Below, piece after piece: positions 35,901-42,303 of a DNA stretch of 64,000 nt. The position numbers and the translations under genes are program-made. The stretch lies in assembly GCF_002906655.1 (NCBI RefSeq), contig NZ_CP025795.1, positions 1,736,001-1,800,000 on the forward strand. The letters are read 5' to 3'. The number at the start of each line of letters is the position of its first letter. Positions within the stretch are counted from its first letter, which is position 1. The notes under the pieces are model-generated. The model ran no database searches, was not told the origin of the DNA, and was given only the letters and a program-made list of their open reading frames with translations. This DNA is from Vibrio hyugaensis. Its GTDB lineage: Bacteria; Pseudomonadota; Gammaproteobacteria; Enterobacterales; Vibrionaceae.

Positions 35901-37477
35901 CCATCAACTTGTTCAGTCACGTTACACGCGAACTTGTCTAGCACCGCCACATCGTTAGCAAAATATTTGGTGTCCGAGTTCGATATCAGGATGTCATAGA
36001 CCACTTCGTTTTCCCCTGATACACCAGGTACATAAGTCGTGTCTGTCGTTTTTTTGTGTCGAGTAATTTTGCTTGATGACGAATCTAGGACATCTTCTGT
36101 ATTTAGCGTATTAGCAAGTACACCAGCAGAATCAGCGCTGCCTTCATCGTTCAGAACTTTGGCTTCTAGTTGTGGAATTTCACCAATAGAAACTGAGCTT
36201 GCGTGCACGACCACAGAGTAAAGGATCTCTTCAGCTGGGTAGATTGATACTTTATCGTTAAGTGACTTGTCGGTTTGCTTTCCGGACGCTTCAAGCTCTG
36301 AGGTACTGTTTGCCCCAATAGAAATGACTTCATTGGTCCAGGTTGAGTAAGGGTTTCCTGTTGTATCATCAGCGTTTTTATCATTGCTGATGTCGTGACC
36401 TAACTCTGATTCCAGTGAGTCCATCAGTTGCTGAACGGTATAGTTATGTGCAATACCTGCGCCTACTGCGTTGCGCACTGAAATGGTGTAGGAGAAATCT
36501 TCGCTAACGAGATAATCGTCCGTTTTGTTCAACGTATGCGTAAGCGTGACATCAGCTTCTTCGGGTGGCGTAGTGATATCAACGGCAGGTTTATTGTCGT
36601 CTCGCGTTTCCGCTTCTGCACTGTCATTGATGATGTCTCCAACCAATGTTGAAGCTACCTGTCCTCGGATGGTGTAGGTAACCGATCCACCAACGGCAAT
36701 TGACACATCATTTGCTTCTAAGTTGCCATTTACTGAATAAGAACCTGCGTTACTTCCAGAACCAATGACTGAAGAGCTATTTGAAACAGAAGTAAACGCA
36801 GGGACAGTCGCACCACTGATGTCCTCGGCCTCTATATTCGCTACCAAGTCTGCAACCGTCATACCTTTGATTTTTGCTGTACCGGTGTTTGACACTTTTA
36901 AGGTGTAAACTAGAGTCTGCCCAACGCCATAGCTATCTGCGGATACATCAAGTTCAATTGAATGCTCGTAAACAACGCGTTGATGCGTCGTTGTGTTGGA
37001 GTCTTCTTTTGAAAGCGCACCAGAACGCACATTAGCTACGTTAGTAATATCACCAGCAGCCTGCTCAGAGACTTTTGCTTTAATGATGTAGGACACGGTG
37101 CCGTTGTTACGAATGCGAACATCTGTAGCAGTGAGGTTGCCATTTCTGTCGTAATCACCAGACGATGAGAGAAAAGACGCAGATGCTGAAATCTCTGCGC
37201 TTTCAAACGCATTCACTAAACCTCCGGAATCACCGGAAGTCATAATGCTCATGATCTCATCATTGACCTCTAACCCGGAAAGTGTGGAACCAGAGGTGTT
37301 AGTTAGGGTCAATGTATATTCAATCTGGTCGCCGTTATCGTATTGACCAGTTATTGGGGACAACTGGATATCCAGTCCTGCTATATCCGCTTGTGCAGGC
37401 ATAGCAATCAATACCATGAGGAACGACAAAAACGCACCACCAAGTGTGCGAATCAAACGACTAAAATCTTTCGGCAT
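26954..37477 (-). CDS. Giant 3507-aa Sec-exported DUF11-like repeat protein (cassette A)
   Basis: First gene of cassette A, start ATG at 37477. A signal peptide (LGGAFLSFLMVLIAMPAQA) precedes 22 DUF11-like modules averaging ~146 aa. Module openings such as VDSRYYSAGNTLNYTITVEN recur throughout. A C-terminal region of ~257 aa contains GKVFEDHNKDGFQAD (calcium-loop type), EGIVIHTDQYGRYHVPDQW and ENPKVLRITPNKLTKFNF. Modules 1-17 match those of the 3762-aa paralogue one for one, including unusual inserts (for example the CTVPSSDGSGC pair in module 14). The other protein has two more modules after that. Six cysteines were noticed, in likely disulfide pairs; the CTTSC pair near module 8/9 is absent from the paralogue. 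Predicted to be a rod of beta-sandwich domains hundreds of nanometres long at the surface; adhesion or matrix function is inferred. Confidence 0.85.
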   Translation of the reverse strand: MPKDFSRLIRTLGGAFLSFLMVLIAMPAQADIAGLDIQLSPITGQYDNGDQIEYTLTLTNTSGSTLSGLEVNDEIMSIMTSGDSGGLVNAFESAEISASASFLSSSGDYDRNGNLTATDVRIRNNGTVSYIIKAKVSEQAAGDITNVANVRSGALSKEDSNTTTHQRVVYEHSIELDVSADSYGVGQTLVYTLKVSNTGTAKIKGMTVADLVANIEAEDISGATVPAFTSVSNSSSVIGSGSNAGSYSVNGNLEANDVSIAVGGSVTYTIRGQVASTLVGDIINDSAEAETRDDNKPAVDITTPPEEADVTLTHTLNKTDDYLVSEDFSYTISVRNAVGAGIAHNYTVQQLMDSLESELGHDISNDKNADDTTGNPYSTWTNEVISIGANSTSELEASGKQTDKSLNDKVSIYPAEEILYSVVVHASSVSIGEIPQLEAKVLNDEGSADSAGVLANTLNTEDVLDSSSSKITRHKKTTDTTYVPGVSGENEVVYDILISNSDTKYFANDVAVLDKFACNVTEQVDGPTGSAFSEWKLEVADSRGDGSNYGSFNYGAWTTNDIDLKVDLAPEGYVRYKLTARVSDNSVGQIVDDGTDAGLCLGDDLEESGSGVQMPNSNLKVQKEVDSRYYSAGNTLNYTITVENSGDGYAIDVPVYDDLASVTTTSINGTSTKAYISWVITAESYAEDGSVSTISEPGFTGEIDGNQTNKNILDVNAMVAPHETIIYSIEAVVNPIADDEIRNEVEVDDTLYSDRGSYPRDYYLVLDKRVDGNDEQSWYTNTTNEITYTISVTNPEGNGFASNIEIQDEISTIEAELLEPTGATKKVFTSWTVTADIEADSPWLKVAADAGDFSDNNDLDVTAQIPPGVTITYTIAGTLDRSIDTEILWGSFSNTATVKSTEAEDHINLSDSVTTHPHEPNLVVAKTAQNTDFVVGERATFDIYIYNRGTGYANDATVKDDIEALNFFSSWSVTGSTDTDEPGSRYGDVADNENIDTDVDITPGGWVHYEVSGIVKSDYPHDQVSNRVDVYDPLTDRDHSSSAQIDNKDSAYDINVALTKTTNVVRYTPGEELEYTIVIGNNGDIAETDLILIDRLSDITTTLANDKDGESEDLLEQNPFEHWSYSVDGGAYSTPNTDDVEIPLNIPANDFIIVKIKALVKDNAVSNGVEAGEQYLIRNEALLIHKDDAGCTTSCEYLKRAVAENHQVYNNGDVFRTTNINRYSPGDELIYTFKYTSQDGKGYRNNVDVNELINGISVDLQDGSTGNPFYDDASGTNKFTVNVAKSDPANAGTTDGTKDGTVADNSNIVTTIDIDEGEDVTYTVKGRIRPDAVGNINYRDTIVIPNDYHLNFDKVTDETVYEPGQTITYRLIIENDGAGNAHDIPIVDELTKIETELVDGSTGAAFTTWTITSKASGEDADYVDAGAGADTVYSSSNVDLNVSADIPMGATLEYEVVATINDKANGDIVNLFTVDGDTISHDIKQATNKIEYEKNILAYYDVDGNELTGATHYMPGGYVEYEIRIENTASAHVDNFSLRDDIDEITTDYYDGTRGPAFDSWTIETFSDASGITNPDVDNAIQDNQPIDSHFDIAADNFGGFLSEPFVRYVIRAKISPKAVGSFTNRAHIDEDNGNNLIAVSPPSSMADPEINFSKKAFSDAGFSAEKTTYSQASGESEVYYRIQLKNNGYGTEYGSRLKDTISAIQTRIAEDNATAGSDPADQPFDSGWEVILVKDAASGSITEAVGFVDGNNIDIENDIVIAPQESLTFTVHGTIREDALGDIKNTANYDGKNRTATLLPLTNNINVEKRVVSINGTPFSSGDTYIPGDEVEYEFVVTNPENGWANDVRIQDTVTDIGVEVIGGASKSAYVSGDINHTVSNGIDANIDTHVPGYSAAGNLDIEVDIAAGEALTFNLTGTVRDDALGEIEENRVIADGKSATSEPIPPKPSEINYFKTLEYTDGDSASCTVPSSDGSGCTYAPRGDVEYQVTLENTGESIANDVQVIDAINNINTSDGTAAFTQWSTSIAVEPTGSYAVNGNYNGNVPLNATVDLRPGEYIVFDVKGTVAASATGSITNTAQVNGDNTNDIVLEAGRSQYLIDKWTDTPQYVPGGTVNYYIDITNDDVSTGFFGLLDDINSFEVETVDGSMKPALEEWTLDYEVLFDSAPSDPAANDFSELNKLVGVTNPDINIPAGSIKMAGRDDAGTGGGDKYTVIRIHIQGKVRDDAVGRFTNTAFLLYGLGSKRAKLTQGYITPKPGQLELTKETTPIAEPDAKYQPGQPVAYKITLTNVGEGYLVDQVLVDRIDTIMTDVANSTDNEQAFTGKWVISDEVLGGSGAPLLNARKNVIDTDQGYSATYSIHPGDSYSFVVTNTVNDRAKGNITNVVKVDSDGTDYTAEATYLPEDAQVTLTKEVDKLEYLPGDTLTYTVTVKNNGLGWAEAVEIKDTLKSIETTLAGGTTGKAFDPSSIQISAVSTTGETPVPAPTTGEDLKETLDIAPEDTIVYTIQATTVANATGDITNIASTTFEGNTTEKSAISTPILATVSIDKSVDTPIYEVTKLINYDITVSNTSLAFASGVELKDIISDIDVDTTSGNKESAFMLWEVTYEASDERTVVTPKTFELSDDINATMDIAPESTVTFRVKALIRTTAIGEISNTATVTYNGVSQDSTAIMLPMDADFVATKTNVQTEYEPGEELEFLITIENTSNNYITDLSVVDDMSSIQVGYYDGTTGPAFVDGSTSLEVESQTIGSNVDSISPTEYSVDIAPKGTVVFRAKGTVVDSATGAIVNTAQVDGGEVISPPVQSVSAVVQAELYTDAPHYVPGEQVEYHLVIENIGRGIAKNVAIYTQFGESMGDYIDGSRNKAFDNWTLTADWQGAETQPGDYEDSKDLFTIVDIAPGGKIDYTFTLTVNEDMLTNIDVLGYYLDLTWNPAAMARSKGMMPSPTSVQGSADQVAALDLPPVPAELVVEKRSDKPEYTPDDDSVTYYLAVTNQGDGNAASVRLTDEISELQNEAGNKVFTDWTIEGVEVDDSGSVIDRHTFPASEDLDLTVNLKSKKRNAFAFEVVGTLGKGLDDDITNTFTATETDGTQTSDSVTTHIKKIPDNNGELLLTKAALQDTAQVGDAVEYEVIVENNNESYFKNVTVEDRYPGGFKYILDTSEVVLSGPDGEFGNEDDRVLTIEPSDTGKLLFTSLNFDPGEKLRIRYLLRVSVGATFGDYINTAVSKVDGLAVSNEDSAKVTVEPDKVFDTSSIIGKVFEDHNKDGFQADATAFDVELIANLPTQDYIAGSTIVVRDGKELSVEDEQDNGQVISAVQEGVELGDLWGHSINRTISETKSVAIQFKTRTRESFDFTVTSDGGSRIEFDAQGQIKFAHESDKKNGLSAENLNVTRNLYRHGDAYLWEIVIENKGVYEDGIPGVKLMTVEGIVIHTDQYGRYHVPDQWVLNKKGKNFLVKLDTDSLPTSMEVVSENPKVLRITPNKLTKFNFSVHRKAKDTEQE

Positions 37478-37859
37478 ACTTACTTCTACTACCCAAATCA
37501 GTGAGTTAAAGTGAATTAAGATTAATTAAGGCGAATTAATCAGCAGAAAGTTTATCGAAGAGGTTTTAAATACAGTCGGCATCTTTCTAGTTAACAGTTT
37601 TTTAAATGCCTATTACGACTATTAGAAAAAACAATATGTAAGAGAGGAAACAAGCCTATTTACATTCAAAATATTGATATATGAATATTATTAACAGCGG
37701 TTCAGCTGATGATTTTATAACTATTTACCTTGGAAAAACTCATATAATCGGTCAATATACGACCAAGCCAAGTAAGAAAAGGGAAAAAATTGTTGACATG
37801 AAAACCTAGGAGCACTCTATCAAAGAGCATTCCTAGTGGACAAGAATGGGCAGTATCGC
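37478..37859. other. AT-rich region upstream of cassette A
   Basis: About 380 bases without a gene. It must contain the promoter and any operators of the cassette A operon, which runs left from 37477. No -35/-10 pair was convincing by eye. The right end carries the hairpin at 37805-37837. Confidence 0.5.
37805..37837 (-). terminator. Imperfect hairpin, probable terminator of the decayed dehydrogenase gene
   Basis: The arms ctagga...ctct and agag...tcctag pair around a short loop with a few central mismatches. On the minus strand the hairpin is followed by ggttttc. It sits 23 bases after the stop codon of the remnant at 37860-38027. Confidence 0.45.
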
Positions 37860-38027
37860 TTAATCAAGCAAGCTGTCTTGGTAGATCATTTTCTTACTCA
37901 TACCGCCATCGATAACCAAGTTATGATCATTGATAAAGTCATTCTCTGGATGAGTTAAAAACAAACTCGCATTAACAATGTCTTTGGCTTGCCCTACTTT
38001 TAATCCATTGTGCAATCTTGCTCTCAA
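37860..38027 (-). pseudogene. 3' remnant of a short-chain dehydrogenase/reductase (SDR) gene
   Basis: On the minus strand, 55 codons remain open between an in-frame stop (38028-38030) and the natural stop at 37860. The peptide reads NGLKVGQAKDIVNASLFL followed by NLVIDGGMSKKMIY. This is the classical C-terminus of an SDR enzyme (G-x-x-x-DIANAVLFL...G-x-NLVVDGG). The Rossmann fold, the catalytic YxxxK and any start codon are missing, and upstream sequence is not coding. It is a truncated relic, not a small gene. It marks a place where DNA was deleted or replaced next to the duplicated cassettes. Confidence 0.8.
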
Positions 38028-38154
38028 TTACATCAAAGAATGATGAAGAAACTTCACTCAACCAGGAAATGTGCCACGAATACATATGTAAGTTTCCATA
38101 ATAAGATTGCAAATATCCCTAATTGATACTCTCAAAAATGCAATTTAGACTCAA

Positions 38155-39552
38155 ATGATGGACATGTTACTCATCTTCAAGATTTACCTCTTCTATGGCC
38201 TAGCTTTCTTCGCCATCTTTTTTGCCATCTTGTTTAGAGATTTACGCAAAAGTCGCATTGCTATCGCTTCTTCCCTCCCAACCCTTGCTTTGTTCGGTTT
38301 TATCCACGGCTTCCACGAATGGTCAGATCTTTACCTTGTCATGTATGAGCACGAATTCGCACTCACCAAAGGTATTGAAGCCTTTACGGTATTTAAACTC
38401 TGGTTCTCTTTTATTGCCTTGGGGGTATTTGCTTGGAAGATGCTTGACCTCACCAGTTGGAAGCACGTAAAACACATAAAATACGCTTCTCTTGCGGTTC
38501 TAACCCTGTTTATATTCAGTTTGGTTTACCGCTTTGGAAACAAAGAATACGCGATTTATATACACAATACGGCGAACCAAGTACGTTGGATATTCGGCTT
38601 AGGATCTGGTGCGATATCAGGTTTAGCCATGATGAGTTATGCCAACATCCTCGAGAAAGAAGGACACGGTGCGTCTTTACCATTCCAGTTAACAGGCCTC
38701 TCGTTGTTTGCATATGGGATCTGTGCAGGCGTACTTACCTCAGATTTGGGGCTGTGGGTTTTAGTGGTTCGCACGATCTGTGCGATCTGCATCCTTTGTA
38801 CATTGTGGATTGCTCTCAGAGTTTTTGACGATGAAAAGAACAAGCAACTAGAAAGTAATATTCAACAGTCACAACAAGACGCAAAATTAAAAGAGCTCGG
38901 TGAGTTAACATCTGCGGTCGCTCACGAGATCAAAACTCCGCTCTCAAGTGCAACGATGAGTTGTGATTTGTTGGAAAAACACTTACCAGACAACGAGGCC
39001 AGCCATCGCCACCTAACACGAATTCGCCAAGGTCTTGAACGAGCCGCAGAGATCAGCCATGAAGTCCTAAATTACGCTCATCATAAGCCCATAAAGCGGA
39101 AAGCCGTTTGTCTCAATACTGTATTGAAGAATGCACTGTCACTGAATCAGTACCGCTTAGAAGACTTTCTGGTGAGTCAGTCACTAGACGAATCTTTACA
39201 GGTATTGGGCGATGAGGGGCAATTAGAAGAAGTGGTGACCAACATTATCGGCAACGCAATCGATGCCAGTCAGGAACATAAACAACTGTTTATTGAAACC
39301 TATCAAGATAAGCTAGTCGCGATACTCTCGATCTCAGATTGGGGGACAGGTATGCCACAAGATAAGATCGCCAAAGCGACAACCCCTTTCTACACAACCA
39401 AGCCACGTGGAGAAGGCACTGGCATGGGATTGGCAATCAGTAATCAAATTATCTTACAACACGGCGGCGAGCTACACTTGAGGAACTCGAAGAAGAGTGA
39501 TCATATTACAGGCTTAACGGTAGAAATCCGCTTACCAAGGAATATTGAATGA
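38155..39552 (+). CDS. Sensor histidine kinase with seven-helix membrane domain
   Basis: A 465-aa inner-membrane kinase. Residues 1-225 form about seven hydrophobic helices with no large periplasmic loop, so the signal is probably sensed within the membrane. The cytoplasmic part has the H-box ELTSAVAHEIKTPLS with the phospho-acceptor His257. An ATP-binding domain follows with N box NIIGNAIDAS, G1 DWGTGMP and G2 GEGTGMGLAIS. There is no HAMP or PAS domain. Its stop overlaps the response-regulator start by ATGA, so the pair is translationally coupled and is the cognate partner. It is divergent from cassette A, sharing the ~680-base gap. The signal and the family name are unknown. Confidence 0.88.
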   Translation: MMDMLLIFKIYLFYGLAFFAIFFAILFRDLRKSRIAIASSLPTLALFGFIHGFHEWSDLYLVMYEHEFALTKGIEAFTVFKLWFSFIALGVFAWKMLDLTSWKHVKHIKYASLAVLTLFIFSLVYRFGNKEYAIYIHNTANQVRWIFGLGSGAISGLAMMSYANILEKEGHGASLPFQLTGLSLFAYGICAGVLTSDLGLWVLVVRTICAICILCTLWIALRVFDDEKNKQLESNIQQSQQDAKLKELGELTSAVAHEIKTPLSSATMSCDLLEKHLPDNEASHRHLTRIRQGLERAAEISHEVLNYAHHKPIKRKAVCLNTVLKNALSLNQYRLEDFLVSQSLDESLQVLGDEGQLEEVVTNIIGNAIDASQEHKQLFIETYQDKLVAILSISDWGTGMPQDKIAKATTPFYTTKPRGEGTGMGLAISNQIILQHGGELHLRNSKKSDHITGLTVEIRLPRNIE

Positions 39553-40178
39553 CATTAAAACTCTTACTTGCAGAAGATGATGTAGAATTGCGAGAAGTCC
39601 TCGTAGAGGCACTAACCATGGAGTCTTTTGACGTCATCGCATGTGACAATGCAGAAGATGCGCTGGATATCGCATCCGAGCAGTATTTTGATTTAGCATT
39701 GTTTGATGTCGTCATGACAGGGATGACAGGTATTGAGGCCTTATCGACCTTAAGACGTTTACACCCTAATATAGGAATCATCATCACGACAGCATTTGCA
39801 ACCGTTGATGTTGCTGTCGATGCCATGAAGAAAGGCGCGGATGAGTTTCTAACTAAGCCATTCAATCTTGCTGCACTGTCTGTCACGCTAAAAAGAGTAC
39901 ATGCGGAGCGCTCACCGAAATCCCCTCTTGATGAACGCAAGCATGACCAAATCTTTAGTGCTCTATCAAATCCGATTCGCAGGTCGGTTATCAAGCAGCT
40001 CAAGATACACCGAAAGATGAAGTTTATGGACTTATGCCGAGTCGTGGGCATAGAAGATCATACCAAGTTCAACTTCCACCTCAAGCAACTCGTTATTAGT
40101 GGGTTGGTGATCAAAGAAGATGGTCGAATTTATTCGCTCACGGAACAGGGGCAACAAGTCCACTCCAGTATGCTTTAA
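39549..40178 (+). CDS. Response regulator with ArsR-like winged-helix output domain
   Basis: A 209-aa protein. The receiver domain (residues 1-118) has the acidic pair E9-D10-D11, phospho-acceptor D53 (LALFDVVMTGMTG), the switch Thr in IIITTAF and the conserved Lys in FLTKPF. The C-terminal ~80 residues are neither OmpR, NarL nor NtrC type. The segment FSALSNPIRRSVIKQLK, then VVGIEDHTKFNFHLKQLVISGLV, reads as an ArsR/HTH_20-like winged helix ('L.nptRr.Il..L', recognition helix, 'H..L...GLv'). It therefore probably binds DNA, but with an uncommon output fold. It is coupled to the kinase gene upstream and followed by a terminator. Possible targets are the divergent giant-protein cassettes or its own operon; this is inference. 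Confidence 0.85.
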   Translation: MTLKLLLAEDDVELREVLVEALTMESFDVIACDNAEDALDIASEQYFDLALFDVVMTGMTGIEALSTLRRLHPNIGIIITTAFATVDVAVDAMKKGADEFLTKPFNLAALSVTLKRVHAERSPKSPLDERKHDQIFSALSNPIRRSVIKQLKIHRKMKFMDLCRVVGIEDHTKFNFHLKQLVISGLVIKEDGRIYSLTEQGQQVHSSML

Positions 40179-40197
40179 TGCGCCAATTCAAAACGAT

Positions 40198-40224
40198 AAA
40201 GCCGACAATATGTCGGCTTTCTTA
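40198..40224 (+). terminator. Rho-independent terminator after the two-component operon
   Basis: A 10-bp stem aaagccgaca / tgtcggcttt with loop ata, followed by cttatttc. It lies 19 bases after the response-regulator stop. Confidence 0.8.
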
Positions 40225-40266
40225 TTTCACATGTATTACTTGTCGGGGCTGTATATTTTACTTCGC

Positions 40267-40827
40267 TTATTTTTGTTCAATTGAACGAATGACTTTACAC
40301 GGATTGCCAGCAGCAACCACATTTGGTGGTACATCTTTTGTCACCACACTTCCCGCACCAATTACAGAATTTTCACCGATCGTTACGCCAGGACACACGA
40401 TAACACCACCGCCCAACCATACGTTGTCACCAATCGTAATTGGCGTACCAAACTCAACACCTTCTTCGACACGACCTTTCACATCCAAAGGGTGGCCTGC
40501 TGTGTATATTTGTACATTGGGTGCAAACAACACATTGTCACCAATATGTACTTCTGCGACGTCTAAAACAACACAGTTGAAGTTCGCGTAAAAGTTTCTT
40601 CCTAACTTGATGTTAGAGCCATAATCACATCGGAATGGTGGCTCTAAAAATGCACCTTCAGCGTCTGGAATAAGTGTATCAATTGCGCTTCGCCATTCGT
40701 CCGTATCTGGGATGCTGTTGTTGAGTTTTTGTAGCACTTTTCTGCACTCAATACGTGCCTGGTAAAGCTCCTGATCCCAAGCATCATATGGCTCACCAGC
40801 CAGCATCTTTTGTTTTTCTGTCTTCAT
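40267..40827 (-). CDS. maa: Sugar O-acetyltransferase, maltose/galactoside acetyltransferase type
   Basis: A 186-aa cytoplasmic enzyme of the left-handed beta-helix hexapeptide family, which acetylates sugars such as maltose, glucose or galactosides with acetyl-CoA. I chose the ATG at 40827 because the protein then starts MKTEKQKMLAGEPYDA, the usual Maa/LacA N-terminus; an in-frame upstream start is unlikely. Diagnostic segments: FRCDYGSNIKLG, the active-site region QIYTAGHPLD with the catalytic His, ITIGDNVWLGGGVIVCPGVT, and the final VVTKDVPPNVVAAGNPCKVI. It stands alone. The substrate is not determinable from sequence. Confidence 0.85.
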   Translation of the reverse strand: MKTEKQKMLAGEPYDAWDQELYQARIECRKVLQKLNNSIPDTDEWRSAIDTLIPDAEGAFLEPPFRCDYGSNIKLGRNFYANFNCVVLDVAEVHIGDNVLFAPNVQIYTAGHPLDVKGRVEEGVEFGTPITIGDNVWLGGGVIVCPGVTIGENSVIGAGSVVTKDVPPNVVAAGNPCKVIRSIEQK

Positions 40828-40962
40828 CGAACACGCCATCTCACCAAAATAAAAACGAATCAAAACACATCACAACACCGCAAAATGTGACCCGTTTAAT
40901 GAATTATTTATTTACGCAATTTACGTTGGCACAACGGCGTTAATTCAAACAAAAACCATCCA

Positions 40963-42303
40963 TTAATCTTCTCGAAATGCACGATTCATACTTTCAGTTA
41001 ATGGTTTAACAAGATAACTCAATGGCGTCCTAGGCTCTGAGAGAATCAACACTTCAGCATTCATACCTGACGTTAACCTATGCTTGGTCACATCCTCTTG
41101 AGAAAGCGCAATACGAGCAAGATAGAAGTCGTCTTCATTTTGTTCAGACAACTTATCCGCAGAAATCGTCAAGACGGTTCCATCTAAAGGTGTAAGTGTT
41201 CTAGCATTCAATGCTGTCAAACGGATCTGAGCATGCTGTCCTGGAGTAATTAAATCGATATCTTGCGGACTGACTCTCGCTTCCACCAACAACTTATCGT
41301 CTTGAGGAACAAGCTCTAATAGTGTCTCTCCAGAGCCAATAACGCCCTTCTCAGTGAACACCTGCATGTTAACGATTCGGCCGGCAATAGGTGCAACGAT
41401 TGCTGTGCGCGCAACCACATCTTTAGCCGAGCGATACTCTTCTCGAATCGTTACCATCTCAGTTTTGGTGTTTCTTAGCTCCTCAACAATCTCATTAAGT
41501 CGCTCTAGCTTAAGTTCTTCTATTTTGGCTTGATTCTCATCCAATCGCTTGCTGACCGTCAGTGATTGTCTATCTAATTGGCTTAGTGTGCTTCTCACCT
41601 CTGCTGCCAAGCGCTTTAACTGCAACAAAGCCGATTTTCCAGAAAAGCCTTTCTGCACCAAAGCTTGGTTACTTGTGATTTCTTCCTCGATAAACTTGAG
41701 TCTTTCTCTTTCAATAACTTTGGTCTGCTTTAAGTTTTCAAGCTCTAGGTTCGCCCCCGAGATGCTTTGATTTATGATGCTTAATTTACTATCGAAAAAT
41801 CGCTTTCTGGCTTCAAAGATTTTGTTTTGAACTGACTTTGCTTCGGTCACGACATCGGTGCTTTGTATCGTTTCAAGATCTTGAGACCAATTGATATCAG
41901 GAAGTTCATCCAGTTCTGCGTTCAAACGATTTTCTTTTGCCAACGTATGAATATATTGGCCACCTAAAGCATCCAGTTTGGCCGTTGCTTGACGCTCAGA
42001 CAACTGTATTAGCAATTGGCCTTTTTCCACGAGGTCGCCTTCTTGTACATACAGCTTATCGATAATTCCGCCTTCTAAATGCTGAATTTCTTGTCGTTTG
42101 CTCAAGACAGAAAGGTCACCATAAGCAATGGCTGCGCTCTCCAATTTCGCTGTCGCCGCCCAATAACCCAATCCGCCCAAAAATAAAGTCAGTGTTAAAA
42201 TAGCAAGAAAGATTGGCCCTTTTAAATGAAGCTCTGCATCTGGTTTGAAGCGAAAGACTTTTTCCGCAGCCATTTCATTAACGGTTGGCAGTTGATTGCT
42301 CAT
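40963..42303 (-). CDS. mfpC: Type I secretion membrane-fusion protein (HlyD family)
   Basis: A 446-aa periplasmic adaptor anchored in the inner membrane. A short cytoplasmic N-terminus is followed by one transmembrane helix (residues ~28-50). Then come a lipoyl half-motif (HLEGGIIDKLYVQEGDLVEKG), a long coiled-coil hairpin (about residues 95-280), the second lipoyl half (VARTAIVAPIAGRIVNMQV) and a beta-barrel domain (LEARVSPQDIDLITPGQHA-like). This is the PrtE/HlyD architecture that links the ABC exporter to TolC. It overlaps the end of the ABC gene by 26 bases. The order regulator, repeat protein, ABC, MFP matches the cpsQ-mfpABC locus of V. parahaemolyticus; the symbol rests on that synteny. 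Confidence 0.85.
   Translation of the reverse strand: MSNQLPTVNEMAAEKVFRFKPDAELHLKGPIFLAILTLTLFLGGLGYWAATAKLESAAIAYGDLSVLSKRQEIQHLEGGIIDKLYVQEGDLVEKGQLLIQLSERQATAKLDALGGQYIHTLAKENRLNAELDELPDINWSQDLETIQSTDVVTEAKSVQNKIFEARKRFFDSKLSIINQSISGANLELENLKQTKVIERERLKFIEEEITSNQALVQKGFSGKSALLQLKRLAAEVRSTLSQLDRQSLTVSKRLDENQAKIEELKLERLNEIVEELRNTKTEMVTIREEYRSAKDVVARTAIVAPIAGRIVNMQVFTEKGVIGSGETLLELVPQDDKLLVEARVSPQDIDLITPGQHAQIRLTALNARTLTPLDGTVLTISADKLSEQNEDDFYLARIALSQEDVTKHRLTSGMNAEVLILSEPRTPLSYLVKPLTESMNRAFRED

Larger units (their letters stand above)
22461..37477 (-). repeat. Cassette A: first copy of the giant/barrel/OmpA gene triad
   Basis: Same three genes in the same order as 5668-21456, with gaps of 30 and 29 bases. 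It is transcribed toward cassette B and separated from it by a terminator-like hairpin and the DM13 gene. Confidence 0.9.

Noticed and set aside
10168..37477. Possible CRISPR or DNA-level tandem array because of the repeated protein modules
   Set aside because: The modules are repeated at protein level with diverged DNA. There are no short identical direct repeats with spacers.
37860..38027. Treating the 55-codon SDR-like frame as a small functional gene
   Set aside because: It lacks a start codon, the nucleotide-binding fold and the catalytic residues, and an in-frame stop lies directly upstream.
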